Source of the DNA: Nitrospirota bacterium
Lineage (GTDB): Bacteria; Nitrospirota; Thermodesulfovibrionia; Thermodesulfovibrionales; UBA6898
Reading direction: 5' to 3'
Length of the DNA stretch: 64,000 bases
Assembly (NCBI GenBank): GCA_016214855.1
Contig: JACRMT010000004.1
Span: 124,001-188,000, forward strand
Below the pieces are notes generated by a model that worked only from the letters and a program-made list of their open reading frames with translations, made no database searches and was not told the origin of the DNA. A program made the position numbers and the translations under genes. Below are positions 24,365 through 33,509 of the stretch, one piece after another (the first letter of the stretch is position 1; every line of letters begins with the position of its first letter).

Positions 24365-25609
24365 ATGAAAATATTGCTGATTAATCCGAACCGCAATGTG
24401 CTCCCCCCGGTACCTCCTATTGGCCTGGAATATCTTGCGGCCAGTCTTGTTCACGAAGGGCATGAAATAAAAATCCTTGATCTTACCTTTCATGGGCATG
24501 CTGACAATCTTATAGACGATACAATCTCCGGGTTCAGGCCTGAGCTCGCCGGAGTGACGGTGCGAAACATTGACAGTGTCCTGTTCAGTGATAACGAGTT
24601 TTATCTGGATTCTGTGCGTGACGTCGTTCATAGACTGAAGGTCAAGCATGGTCAAACGGTTGTCATTGGCGGGGCAGGTGTAGTGGTTAATCCGGAAGCC
24701 GTCCTTGAATATCTCGGTGCTGACTGCGCTGTTGCCGGTCCGGCTGAAAACGTTATCCATGACCTCCTTGATGCCTTCAGCAGGGGAACAGGGGTAAAGA
24801 AGGTGTGGAGAGGATCCTTCCGGCCCTATTCGTCCTGCTCAAGAATTACCACTGACACGGATTATCAGAAGTATTACAACTCTGGTGGAGTGGCAGGATT
24901 TGAAACGCATAAGGGATGCAGTTCTTCCTGTATTTACTGCATTGAGGCACAATCTATTGTTGCCTTCAAGCGGCCAGAGGATGTGATCAGGGAGATCAGA
25001 GAGTTTGTTGAGCGAGGGTTCAGTCATTTCCATCTTTGCGATGCCGAGTTCAATGAAGATCTTGACCACTCCATTGAATTCTGTTCTACGTTGAAGCGGG
25101 AAAATATGCAGATGCAATGGGCCCTCTATATGAAGCCGGCAAATTACAATCAGAGGCTTTTCCGGCTTATGAAGGAGACAGGCGTCAATCTTATCACTCT
25201 CACGGTCGATTCGTTCAAAAAGTGCCCTCTTTATTGGCATGATGCGGAAAAGATCATCTTCAATGCACAATCGAACGGGATACGCATTGCTGTGGATTTT
25301 CTGACCGGTTTCCCGTATGAAGAGACCGATCTGCTAACATGGTGTCTCGACTTCTTCCGGAGGCTGCAGCCCGACAGGGTAACTATCAATACATTCATTC
25401 GTTTGTACAGACCCTTAATGATAACAAAGATCATTGAGAGAGACGAAACGCTTAAGGCCCATATCCTTGGCAGTCGAGATGACAAGGATATGATACTCCC
25501 GATATTTTACAACCAGACGGATCAGGCCTGGTTAAGAGATTGCATTTCCGGTGATGACCTATTCAGGATTGAAGGGGATGAAAAAGGGGTGAATTATACA
25601 AGGATCTGA
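24365..25609 (+). CDS. B12-binding-domain-like radical SAM protein
   Basis: This protein of about 414 residues has an N-terminal Rossmann-like cobalamin-binding-type domain (MKILLINPNRNVLPPVPPIG, TVVIGGAGVVVNPEAV). The radical SAM core carries the CxxxCxxC cluster motif in KGCSSSCIYC near residue 184. The N-terminal domain shows no clear DxHxxG cobalamin motif, so B12 binding is uncertain. The substrate is unknown; relatives modify lipids, tetrapyrroles or peptides. The frame can open at TTG 24359, but AGG six bases before ATG 24365 favours the latter. It is isolated between a terminator and the nifU-like promoter. Confidence 0.85.
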   Translation: MKILLINPNRNVLPPVPPIGLEYLAASLVHEGHEIKILDLTFHGHADNLIDDTISGFRPELAGVTVRNIDSVLFSDNEFYLDSVRDVVHRLKVKHGQTVVIGGAGVVVNPEAVLEYLGADCAVAGPAENVIHDLLDAFSRGTGVKKVWRGSFRPYSSCSRITTDTDYQKYYNSGGVAGFETHKGCSSSCIYCIEAQSIVAFKRPEDVIREIREFVERGFSHFHLCDAEFNEDLDHSIEFCSTLKRENMQMQWALYMKPANYNQRLFRLMKETGVNLITLTVDSFKKCPLYWHDAEKIIFNAQSNGIRIAVDFLTGFPYEETDLLTWCLDFFRRLQPDRVTINTFIRLYRPLMITKIIERDETLKAHILGSRDDKDMILPIFYNQTDQAWLRDCISGDDLFRIEGDEKGVNYTRI

Positions 25610-25663
25610 ACTGCATTATTCCTTTAACTCTAAGAGGAAACAGCGTTCAAGGAGAGAAATCAC

Positions 25664-25692
25664 TTGAATAATTTAGTGTTTTTTACTAATAC
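25664..25692 (+). promoter_or_regulatory. Putative promoter for the NifU-like gene
   Basis: TTGAAT at 25664-25669 and TAATAC at 25687-25692 have a 17-base spacer. AAAAGGAG follows before ATG 25715. An open frame from 25664 exists, but the promoter lies within it, which supports the later start. Confidence 0.6.
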
Positions 25693-25714
25693 TATTACAG
25701 GAAAAGGAGCCGCA

Positions 25715-25936
25715 ATGCTGAAGGATAAGATCGAGCGGGTTTTGGATAAGGTCAGGGTGAGCCTCAAGGCAGAGGGCGGAGATATTGAGCTTCTGGATGT
25801 CAGAAATGATATTGTGTATGTGAAGCTTACAGGTGCATGTGGAACGTGTCCCATGTCAACTCTCACCATGAAGAGCCTTGTTGAAACGAGCATAAAGAAT
25901 GAGATCCCGGAAATAAAGGCTGTACAGGCAGTCTGA
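25715..25936 (+). CDS. NifU C-terminal-domain (Fe-S scaffold) protein
   Basis: This 73-residue protein begins MLKDKIERVLDKVRVSLKAE and has the NifU-type CxxC cluster site in LTGACGTCPMSTLTMK. The family carries or transfers Fe-S clusters to client proteins. A client such as the upstream radical SAM protein or the family 4 glycosylase is conceivable but not shown. The start is set by AAAAGGAG 10 bases upstream. Confidence 0.9.
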   Translation: MLKDKIERVLDKVRVSLKAEGGDIELLDVRNDIVYVKLTGACGTCPMSTLTMKSLVETSIKNEIPEIKAVQAV

Positions 25937-25948
25937 AGTATCTATGCT

Positions 25949-27127
25949 ATGGAGAATACAATAGGGCGGCTTATTACAAAAAGATTTTTTTCTGTCGTGG
26001 GTGCACTCTTTTTCCTCGCGATATCATCAGTATTCCCTTCTTTCTCTTCCGCTGTTGATAACATAGACGTCACCGATATTCGTTACTGGTCATATCCGGA
26101 TTATACGCGCGTTGTCATAAGCCTGACCAATAGTCCTGATTATGCCGGGAACAAACTTTCAAATCCGGACAGACTGTATTTTGACATCAGAAACAGCCGT
26201 CTGAAGCAGGATCTTCAGAAGACCATATCCGTTGGTAATGGCATGCTCAAGACCGTGCGGGCAGGGCAGTTCAATGAGAGCACCGTGCGCGTTGTGCTTG
26301 ATCTTGATAAAGTGACCAAGTACAAGGTCTTGACCATGGAAGATCCTATTCGTCTTATTATAGACATCTATGGCGAAAAGCCGGCCGCGTCGGTCAAGAA
26401 AAGGATCGTGCTCGATCCCGGCCATGGAGGTCATGACCCGGGAGCGGTCGGTCCGAAGAATTTATACGAAAAAGATGTTGTACTCGACATCGCATTAAAA
26501 CTGAAGAAGATCCTGGCGAACGATCCGAATCTTGAGATATTCCTTACAAGAGAAACGGATGTGTTTATTCCCGTTGAGCAGCGGCCCGCGATTGCGATCA
26601 GCAAGAACGCTGACCTTTTTCTTTCAATCCATGCCAATGCGAGCCCTCGAAGAGATGCGAGAGGGATTGAGACTTATTTTCTCAATTGGACTAACGATGA
26701 AGAAGCAAACAGGGTCGCTGCGCGCGAAAATGCCATATCCCTCAAAAAAATGAAAAAGCTGAATGAAGGAAGGGATGTGCTCGAGGTGATGCTGAGCGAT
26801 CTCAGGAGGGACAATAAACGCGATGAGTCCCTGAAACTCGCAAACTTTGTCCAGCAGAACATGGTGAGCAGCCTGAACAAGAGCTACAGCCATATCGTAG
26901 ATCACGGCGTGAAGCAGGCCCTTTTCTATGTGCTTTTCGGGGCGCAGATGCCTTCCGTGCTGGTTGAGGTGTCCTTTATCAGCAACCCTCTTGAAGAGAA
27001 GCTTCTCTCAAAGGACGGTTACCGTTCAGAACTTGCGAAATCGATTGCATCCGGGATCAACAAATACATGAGTGGGGCACCTGAGGGCCAGACCATAGCA
27101 CAGCGCGGCAGGACCGTTGTCCGCTGA
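25949..27127 (+). CDS. amiC: N-acetylmuramoyl-L-alanine amidase with AMIN domain
   Basis: The protein has 392 residues: a signal peptide (about 1-34), an AMIN domain (about 38-140: IRYWSYPDYTRVVISLTNSP, DRLYFDIRNSRL) and an Amidase_3 catalytic domain (about 150-380). The zinc ligands are visible in VLDPGHGGHDPGA (His), in EKDVVLDIALKLKK (Glu), and in LFLSIHANASP (His). It cleaves the amide bond between MurNAc and the stem peptide, usually for daughter cell separation. It starts 12 bases after the NifU-like gene and overlaps the EcfT-like gene. Confidence 0.95.
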   Translation: MENTIGRLITKRFFSVVGALFFLAISSVFPSFSSAVDNIDVTDIRYWSYPDYTRVVISLTNSPDYAGNKLSNPDRLYFDIRNSRLKQDLQKTISVGNGMLKTVRAGQFNESTVRVVLDLDKVTKYKVLTMEDPIRLIIDIYGEKPAASVKKRIVLDPGHGGHDPGAVGPKNLYEKDVVLDIALKLKKILANDPNLEIFLTRETDVFIPVEQRPAIAISKNADLFLSIHANASPRRDARGIETYFLNWTNDEEANRVAARENAISLKKMKKLNEGRDVLEVMLSDLRRDNKRDESLKLANFVQQNMVSSLNKSYSHIVDHGVKQALFYVLFGAQMPSVLVEVSFISNPLEEKLLSKDGYRSELAKSIASGINKYMSGAPEGQTIAQRGRTVVR

Positions 27128-27734
27128 GTTTCGCATTTTTTCGTATCTGCTATTTATTTTCGTCCTTTTTCTCCTGCCGGATCTCAGATTGTATGCAGGC
27201 ATTTTTGCACTATTGAGCCTCTGCTTGATAACCGTGCCGTTCCGAACACTGAAGGCAGGATGGATGCCGATAGCTATGTTCCTGACCTTTACGTTTGCCA
27301 GTAATGCCTTATATCATTCCGGCAGGATTGTATTTTCCGCCGGCCCGATACTGATTACGCAGGAAGGCCTGCACCTCGCCGCATTAAGAACCATGAGAGT
27401 CCTTCTCATGATAGGCAGCGTAAAGTTTCTCATGGCAAAAACAGGAACTGAACCTCTCGTCAATGCGTTGGCAAATCTGCTCAGGCCTTTTGAGAGGGCA
27501 GGCCTGCCGGTCAAAGATTATTTTCATACCGTGGGCCTTACCTTGAAATGCTTTCCGATCCTGAAAGATGCTATTGCACGTCACTACACCGAACATGTGC
27601 AAAAGGGAGTTGCGCAAGGCATTATAGCCAAGGCGGGACTCATGGCGCAGTTTATACTGCCGCTGTTCGTGGAAAGCATACAATCTCCGGAACTTCTTTT
27701 TCCGGAAGCTGATCAGCATGAAAAAAAGCTTTGA
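27117..27734 (+). CDS. CbiQ/EcfT-type transmembrane protein
   Basis: This is a hydrophobic 205-residue protein with about four N-terminal membrane segments (for example FSYLLFIFVLFLLPDLRLYA and IFALLSLCLITVP). A cytoplasmic region follows (MRVLLMIGSVKFLMAKTGTE, ALANLLRPFERAGLP, FPILKDAIARHYTE) with the pattern of EcfT energy-coupling transmembrane components. No EcfA ATPase or S-component gene lies nearby, so partners must be elsewhere if it transports anything. The start is TTG 27117, overlapping amiC by 11 bases. The stop overlaps the deacylase by 17 bases. Confidence 0.7.
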   Translation: MSAEFRIFSYLLFIFVLFLLPDLRLYAGIFALLSLCLITVPFRTLKAGWMPIAMFLTFTFASNALYHSGRIVFSAGPILITQEGLHLAALRTMRVLLMIGSVKFLMAKTGTEPLVNALANLLRPFERAGLPVKDYFHTVGLTLKCFPILKDAIARHYTEHVQKGVAQGIIAKAGLMAQFILPLFVESIQSPELLFPEADQHEKKL

Positions 27735-29304
27735 TCTCATCATAAAAAGTGGTCTTGTCTTTGACGGCAGGGGTGGCGAGCCTCTCATCTCTGATATTGC
27801 AGTGAGAGATGGACGCATTGTTGGTATCGGGACATTCAGTGAGATAGGTGGTGAAACGGTAATTCAGGCAAAGGGGCTGGCAGTAGCCCCTGGATTTATA
27901 GACAGTCATGCCCATTCTGACTTCACCCTTATTGCAGACAGTCGCGCTGAAGGGAAATTATTTCAGGGCATAACTACCGAGATAAATGGCAACTGCGGCA
28001 TGTCAGCCGCGCCTCTTTATGGGAAGGCGGCTGAACGGCGTGAGGAGGACCTCAAAGAGCTCGGCATACGTGAACGCTGGAATTCGGTAAGTGACTATTG
28101 CGCGCTCATGGAAAAGATTGGCCCGTCCTTAAACTGCGCGATGCTGATCGGTCACGGCAATATCAGAGGCGCCATCGTCGGGTATGACAACAGGAAGCCT
28201 TCCGCAGAGGAGCTGGTATCCATGAAGCATCTTCTTGATACCTCGATCCGGGAGGGCGGCAGAGGGCTTTCGACCGGGCTTATCTATCCCCCCGGCATGT
28301 ACAGCAGAACCGATGAACTTACTGAGCTGGCAAAGGTATTAAAGCCTTACAATATGGTCTATACAAGCCATATGAGGAGTGAGGGCACAGAGCTTCTTGA
28401 ATCAATTCAGGAGGTGATTGCGATCGGTCGTGGAGCCGGTATCAGGACACATATTTCTCATATCAAGACTGCAGGAGAGCAGAACTGGCATAAGTCTGAT
28501 GCTGCCATAGCTTCGATTATGGCGGCAAGAGAGCAGGGATTGCAGATAAGCTGCGACCGCTATCCTTATATTGCATCGAGTACGGATCTTGATTCCCTGC
28601 TGCCTGCCTGGGCATTTGAAGGCGGCAATGAAGAAGAGTTGCAGCGGCTGAACTCAGAAGAAATGCGCATAAAGATGCGGCATGAACTTCTTGAACAGGT
28701 CAGGAACAGGGTGTACTGGGATCGGGTCATCATCTCTTCAGTTGTTTCCTCCGACAATAAATGGATGGAGGGAAAGACCATAGCCCGGATAAGCGAACGT
28801 CTTGGCTGCGATGAGATGGAGGCTGTCTTCAAGATACTTCTGGGAGAAAAACTGCGGGTCGGGGCCATATTCCTCTCGATGAGCGAGGACAATCTCAGGA
28901 AATTTCTTTCCCTGCCTTTCTGTGTCATAGGATCTGACAGTTCTGCCCGCTGCTTTGACGGTCCTACCCGTCTCGGGAAGCCCCATCCGCGGACGTTCGG
29001 AACATTTCCGAGATTTTTCGGCCAGTATGTTAGGGATGAGAAGCTTATGCCCCTGACTGAAGCCGTTCGAAGGGCGACAATGCTTCCTGCAGGGATATTC
29101 GGCCTGAAGGGCAAGGGGCAGATCAAAGAAGGCTTCTCTGCAGACATCGTTATCTTTGACCCTGATACGATATCTGACAGGGCTACGTTCGAAGACCCAT
29201 TTCAAAAGCCCATAGGCATCCCGTATGTGCTGGTCAATGGCGTAACTGCTGTCTGGGAAGGTGAACGCACGCGAAATGCATCAGGCCGAATGCTGACAGA
29301 GTAA
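27718..29304 (+). CDS. N-acyl-D-amino-acid deacylase (amidohydrolase family)
   Basis: This 528-residue metal-dependent hydrolase begins with the amidohydrolase beta sandwich (DLIIKSGLVFDGRGGEPLIS). Metal-site motifs are APGFIDSHAHSDFTLI, EINGNCGMSAAP and RTHISHIKTAGEQNW; SDSSARCFDG supplies the late Asp. The order and length match D-aminoacylases, which remove acyl groups from N-acyl-D-amino acids or D-amino-acid dipeptides. Placement between amiC and a C26 peptidase suggests work on D-residue products of murein breakdown. Confidence 0.9.
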   Translation: MKKSFDLIIKSGLVFDGRGGEPLISDIAVRDGRIVGIGTFSEIGGETVIQAKGLAVAPGFIDSHAHSDFTLIADSRAEGKLFQGITTEINGNCGMSAAPLYGKAAERREEDLKELGIRERWNSVSDYCALMEKIGPSLNCAMLIGHGNIRGAIVGYDNRKPSAEELVSMKHLLDTSIREGGRGLSTGLIYPPGMYSRTDELTELAKVLKPYNMVYTSHMRSEGTELLESIQEVIAIGRGAGIRTHISHIKTAGEQNWHKSDAAIASIMAAREQGLQISCDRYPYIASSTDLDSLLPAWAFEGGNEEELQRLNSEEMRIKMRHELLEQVRNRVYWDRVIISSVVSSDNKWMEGKTIARISERLGCDEMEAVFKILLGEKLRVGAIFLSMSEDNLRKFLSLPFCVIGSDSSARCFDGPTRLGKPHPRTFGTFPRFFGQYVRDEKLMPLTEAVRRATMLPAGIFGLKGKGQIKEGFSADIVIFDPDTISDRATFEDPFQKPIGIPYVLVNGVTAVWEGERTRNASGRMLTE

Positions 29305-29308
29305 GACA

Positions 29309-29974
29309 ATGAGCTCATTACCGCTTATTGCTGTTACCACAGGCAGCCGGGATAATTTCCTGAACAAGCCGCACCTGTATATGCAGGCAATTCAGAGGGC
29401 TGGAGGTATGGCCGAGTTCGTCTATGCCGGATCAGGGAAAAAAGACCTGATTGATCATTTTGACGGGTTTCTGATCCCCGGGGGTAAAGATATCGATCCG
29501 TTGCGGTATAATGAAAAACAGAGCTATGAGATCAGGCACGAGGAGCAGAAGAGGACTGACTTTGAGCTTTTTCTCCTAAGAGGAGCGACAAAAAGAAAGA
29601 AGCCTGTCTTTGGCATCTGTTACGGCATGCAGGTCATCAATCTGTTTTTTAAAGGTTCCCTGTATCAGGATATTGAGTTGCAGATAAAGGATTCTCTCGA
29701 TCACCGAAAGGGCACGCATGCACTTGCCGTGCATCCAAATCCTTTTCTGGCAAACGGAGTTTTTGAGGTGAACAGCAGTCATCACCAGGCCGTAAAGTCG
29801 ATAGGAAAGGGCCTCATACCTTTCGCATATTCGGATGATGGCATTGTTGAGGGTATTTATCTCAGCGACTATCCTTTTCTCCTGGGCATTCAGTGGCACC
29901 CCGAGAGAATGGAAAATTCACTATCAGAAGCAATTTTTAGTTCCTTTATGAAGGAGTGTCATGAGCTCAAATAG
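29309..29974 (+). CDS. Class I glutamine-amidotransferase-like gamma-glutamyl hydrolase (peptidase C26)
   Basis: This 221-residue protein has the class I amidotransferase triad layout: FLIPGGKDIDPLRY, the nucleophile elbow FGICYGMQVINLF (Cys about residue 108), SSHHQAVK, and GIQWHPERM supplying His and Glu. It belongs to the PuuD/C26 group, which hydrolyses gamma-glutamyl amide bonds. Its substrate here could be a gamma-D-glutamyl murein peptide, by neighbourhood only. It begins five bases after the deacylase stop and overlaps the AI-2E-type gene by 14 bases. Confidence 0.9.
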   Translation: MSSLPLIAVTTGSRDNFLNKPHLYMQAIQRAGGMAEFVYAGSGKKDLIDHFDGFLIPGGKDIDPLRYNEKQSYEIRHEEQKRTDFELFLLRGATKRKKPVFGICYGMQVINLFFKGSLYQDIELQIKDSLDHRKGTHALAVHPNPFLANGVFEVNSSHHQAVKSIGKGLIPFAYSDDGIVEGIYLSDYPFLLGIQWHPERMENSLSEAIFSSFMKECHELK

Positions 29975-31028
29975 ATTCTCAACTCCCATGCTTCTTTTTA
30001 TCATTGCCGTACTGGGCTATCTTTCTTATCAGATCATAAGCCCTTTTCTTACTGCCACAGCCTGGGCAATGGTTTTTGCGATCGTTTTTTATCCCGTGTA
30101 TGCCTTTATCTGCAGATATGTGAGATTCAAATCTGTTGCGTCATTGATCACCATAGTTCTTATTCTTATTATAATTATCGGACCGATCTCGTATCTCACT
30201 TCGCTTCTGGTCAGTGAAACACAGGCATTTCTGGCCAGCATCGATCAAGACCGGTTTGAGTCGATACAGAAGTTTTATAGTCACCTGCGTTCCTCTTTGC
30301 TATACCAGAAAATAAGTTCGTACACGGGAGAGCTTCCCTCAGAAAAAGTTATTCTGGAAGGTATGAGAAAGGTCGGAGGGACAATTCTTCAGAACATGTC
30401 TCTTCAGATAACGAATGTGCTGGCGATCATGGCAAACTTCCTCTTTATGATCTTTACTATCTTCTTCTTTCTCAAGGACGGCCCCGGATTCCTCTCGAAG
30501 GCACGTGACTTTATGCCTTTTAGCGAAAGACATAAGGACAGGCTGGCAACACAGATCAAGGACATGATCGTTTCAACCGTATATGGTGGCGCGACGGTTG
30601 CGCTTATTCAGGGCATCCTGGGCGGCCTTGCCTATTATGTGATCGGCATGGAATCTCCGGTAATGTGGGGGGTTGCCATGGCTGTCATGTCCTTTGTCCC
30701 GCTCCTCGGTACATTTTCTATCTGGGGGCCGGGATCGATTTTTTTGCTTCTCACCGGAAGCTATATAAAGGGCATAGGCCTCCTCCTGTTCGGCGTTTTT
30801 GTCATCAGCATGGTCGACAACATCCTGAGGCCGCTGATCATCGGGTCCCGCACCAAAATGCCCACGGTACTGATTTTATTCAGCGTCCTTGGCGGCATTA
30901 AGCAATTTGGCATGATCGGTTTTGTGATGGGGCCTCTCATCATGGCAGCCTTTATCTCTGTCTTCGAAATATTCCGCCATATAGAGGACGACAAGGAAGA
31001 GGACATTGGGACCGGCCGGCAGAGCTGA
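29961..31028 (+). CDS. AI-2E family (PerM/TqsA-like) membrane permease
   Basis: This is a 355-residue integral membrane protein with about eight hydrophobic segments. The family motifs are FLKDGPGFLSKARDFMPFS and, in the C-terminal half, GVAMAVMSFVPLLGTF and FVISMVDNILRPLIIGSRTK. The family name comes from autoinducer-2 export, but many members move other solutes or ions, so the substrate is unknown. AAGGAG lies six bases before the ATG. The following substrate-binding gene starts inside its 3' end. Confidence 0.88.
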   Translation: MSSNRFSTPMLLFIIAVLGYLSYQIISPFLTATAWAMVFAIVFYPVYAFICRYVRFKSVASLITIVLILIIIIGPISYLTSLLVSETQAFLASIDQDRFESIQKFYSHLRSSLLYQKISSYTGELPSEKVILEGMRKVGGTILQNMSLQITNVLAIMANFLFMIFTIFFFLKDGPGFLSKARDFMPFSERHKDRLATQIKDMIVSTVYGGATVALIQGILGGLAYYVIGMESPVMWGVAMAVMSFVPLLGTFSIWGPGSIFLLLTGSYIKGIGLLLFGVFVISMVDNILRPLIIGSRTKMPTVLILFSVLGGIKQFGMIGFVMGPLIMAAFISVFEIFRHIEDDKEEDIGTGRQS

Positions 31029-32580
31029 GATAAGAACTTTTTCCCCGGCGATTTCTTTTTTTCTTGCGCTATCTCTTATTGCCTGCACGGCAAGTGACCG
31101 GATCGCCGGATATGTTCATTACAGGATCAATTACAACCCCACGACCCTTGATCCTGCGCTGATCGTTGATGTCACCGGAGGATTGATCGCGGCCAAACTT
31201 TTTAACGGTCTCGTCAGACTTGATGAAAACCTGGAGGTCAGTCCTGACCTCGCAGAATCATGGAATATCAGTTCTAACGGAACGATATATACGTTTCATC
31301 TGAGAAAAGATGCAAGGTTTTCGAATGGTCGAGCGCTATCTGCGGCTGACGTCAAATACTCCTTTGAGCGCATTCTTGATCCCAGGGGCAAATCCCCCAA
31401 TACCTGGATACTTGACAGCATATCAGGCGCAAAGGCGTTTATGAAAGGCAAGAACTCTGAGGTGGCGGGCATAAAGCTTTCGGGACCTCATACCATCCAG
31501 ATAATCCTCGAAAAGCCTTTTTCCCCGTTTCTTAATCTCCTCACCATGACAGCGGCCTATGTAGTGCCGCAAGAGGAGGTCAGGAAATGGGGAGATGACT
31601 TTACTGCCCATCCGGTCGGTACCGGCCCCTTTCGTCTGACGCAGTGGAAACATAACAGTCATCTCCTGTTAGACAGAAATGAAGACTATTTCGGGGGCAG
31701 GGCAATGAGCAAGGGTCTTCGGTACAGGATCATTCCTGAGGACCTCACCGCAATAACAGAATTCGAGTTAGGCAATCTTGATGTCATCTCTGTTCCGGCA
31801 TCCGAATATCGCAGGATCATTAATACCGCAGATAAAAACCTTGTCTCATCCGTGGAGGGCATTAATACCTATTATCTCGGATTTAACTGCTCCCGTCCTC
31901 CCTTTGACGATATCAGGGCAAGAAGGGCTGTTTCCCTCGCTATTGACAGGAAGAGAATCCTCGAAACATTCTACGAGGGCAGAGGCCGGCTGGCTCATGG
32001 CCCGATCCCTGATATTCTGAGACACTGGGATGCGCCTGTTTTGCCTGACTACGATCCTGCGGGTGCAAGAAAATTAGCCGATGCAGCAGGTCTGAAGGAA
32101 AGAAAAATCCAGTTCTATATAACCGCTGACCCTGAGGTTGTTGATATTGCCGAGATCATTCAATCCTATCTCCGGAGCGCAGGTCTCTCGGTCACCATAA
32201 AACAGCTTGAATGGAGTTCATACAAGGCCGCCATTAACAATGGCGAGGCGGACATGTTCTGGATCAGCTGGTGGGCCGACTACCCTGATCCTGATAACTT
32301 TCTCTTTCCGCTCTTTCATTCCTCGAATCATGGGCCAGGCGGCAACAGAACGCGGTATACGAACAGGGCGGTTGATGCCCTGATAGAGGCAGGGCAGAAA
32401 AGCTCTTCAAGGGTGACCCGCGATCGTTATTACCGATTGGCGGAAAGGGCAATCGTTGAAGACGTTCCCTGGGTTTTTTTCTGGCACAAGAAAGATATCA
32501 CGGTTAGACAGACCACGCTCAGAAATTACCGCATATTTCCTATCTACAGCATTGACAAAGGAATGGAGGTATTTTTTTGA
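31006..32580 (+). CDS. Peptide ABC transporter substrate-binding lipoprotein (SBP family 5)
   Basis: This 524-residue protein has a signal peptide ending in the lipobox LSLIAC (Cys about residue 27). The family 5 opening follows (RINYNPTTLDPALIVDVTGG), then LDENLEVSPDLAESWNIS, TYTFHLRKDARF-type sequence and LDRNEDYFGG. It would capture oligopeptides in the periplasm for the two permeases that follow. The only start is TTG 31006, overlapping the permease gene by 23 bases. Confidence 0.92.
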   Translation: MGPAGRAEIRTFSPAISFFLALSLIACTASDRIAGYVHYRINYNPTTLDPALIVDVTGGLIAAKLFNGLVRLDENLEVSPDLAESWNISSNGTIYTFHLRKDARFSNGRALSAADVKYSFERILDPRGKSPNTWILDSISGAKAFMKGKNSEVAGIKLSGPHTIQIILEKPFSPFLNLLTMTAAYVVPQEEVRKWGDDFTAHPVGTGPFRLTQWKHNSHLLLDRNEDYFGGRAMSKGLRYRIIPEDLTAITEFELGNLDVISVPASEYRRIINTADKNLVSSVEGINTYYLGFNCSRPPFDDIRARRAVSLAIDRKRILETFYEGRGRLAHGPIPDILRHWDAPVLPDYDPAGARKLADAAGLKERKIQFYITADPEVVDIAEIIQSYLRSAGLSVTIKQLEWSSYKAAINNGEADMFWISWWADYPDPDNFLFPLFHSSNHGPGGNRTRYTNRAVDALIEAGQKSSSRVTRDRYYRLAERAIVEDVPWVFFWHKKDITVRQTTLRNYRIFPIYSIDKGMEVFF

Positions 32581-33509
32581 GAGCGTTCATCCTTCGAAGG
32601 ATAGGGCTCATGATACCGCTTCTAGTGGGCATAACCTTTATCACGTTTTCGCTGACCAAGGCACTGCCGGGCGATCCGGTCTTCAGCATTGTGGGTGAAC
32701 GTTCCAGCCCCGAGACCATAGAGAAGATACGAAAGGAGATCGGCGCTGATAAAAGCGTCATAAGGCAGTATGCCGGGTATATCACTCTCCTTTCACAAGG
32801 AGAACTTGGACGATCCTACTATACAAACAGAAACGTAGCTGACGAAATTGCTCTCAAGTTCCCCAATACCCTGCTTCTCGCGTTTGCTGCGATGGGTATT
32901 GCAGTACCGTTCGGTGTGCTTCTCGGATTCATGGCAGCATTGCAGAGGGGAAGGGCTGCTGACAAGATCATTACCATGTTGTCTGTCACCGGCGTCAGCA
33001 CGCCGGTGTTCTGGAGCGGCCTGCTGCTCATGCTTCTGTTCAGTCTCAGGCTGAAAATACTTCCCCCTTCGGGAACTGATGGTCTGCAATATCTTGTTCT
33101 GCCGGCAATAACCCTTTCTCTTCCAGCTCTTGCTGCCCTTGTGAGAGTTACCCGTATCACGGTCGTTGACGTCATGGATCTGCAGTTCATCAGAACAGCG
33201 AAGGCAAAGGGTTTAACAGAAACTTCCATTAACAGGATCCATATCATGAAAAATGCCCTGATACCGGTTATTACCGTCATCGGTCTTGAGTTTGGCAGCT
33301 ATCTTAACGGCGCGGTTCTTACCGAGACCATCTTCGGGTGGGACGGCATGGGACGATTTGCCATGGAAGGTATTATCAAACGCGATTATCCTGTTATTAT
33401 GGGATGTCTTCTCATAGGTACGATCGTTTTTGTGCTCGTGAATCTTATTGTTGATATCGTATATCACTCTGTGGACCCGCGGGTGAGGATGCATGGGACT
33501 GACCGGTAA
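32577..33509 (+). CDS. Peptide ABC transporter permease, DppB-type
   Basis: The 310-residue protein has about six membrane segments. It opens with RRIGLMIPLLVGITFITFSL and GDPVFSIVGE, and contains the ABC permease coupling segment (RTAKAKGLTETSINRIHIMK) and ALIPVITVIGLEFGSYLNGA, all typical of DppB/OppB. The start is TTG 32577, overlapping the upstream stop; a strong GGAGG about eight bases before it supports this rare codon. Confidence 0.93.
   Translation: MRAFILRRIGLMIPLLVGITFITFSLTKALPGDPVFSIVGERSSPETIEKIRKEIGADKSVIRQYAGYITLLSQGELGRSYYTNRNVADEIALKFPNTLLLAFAAMGIAVPFGVLLGFMAALQRGRAADKIITMLSVTGVSTPVFWSGLLLMLLFSLRLKILPPSGTDGLQYLVLPAITLSLPALAALVRVTRITVVDVMDLQFIRTAKAKGLTETSINRIHIMKNALIPVITVIGLEFGSYLNGAVLTETIFGWDGMGRFAMEGIIKRDYPVIMGCLLIGTIVFVLVNLIVDIVYHSVDPRVRMHGTDR

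Noticed and set aside
25664-25714. Longer NifU-like protein starting at 25664
   Set aside because: The segment carries a good -35/-10 pair, and a strong ribosome site precedes ATG 25715.
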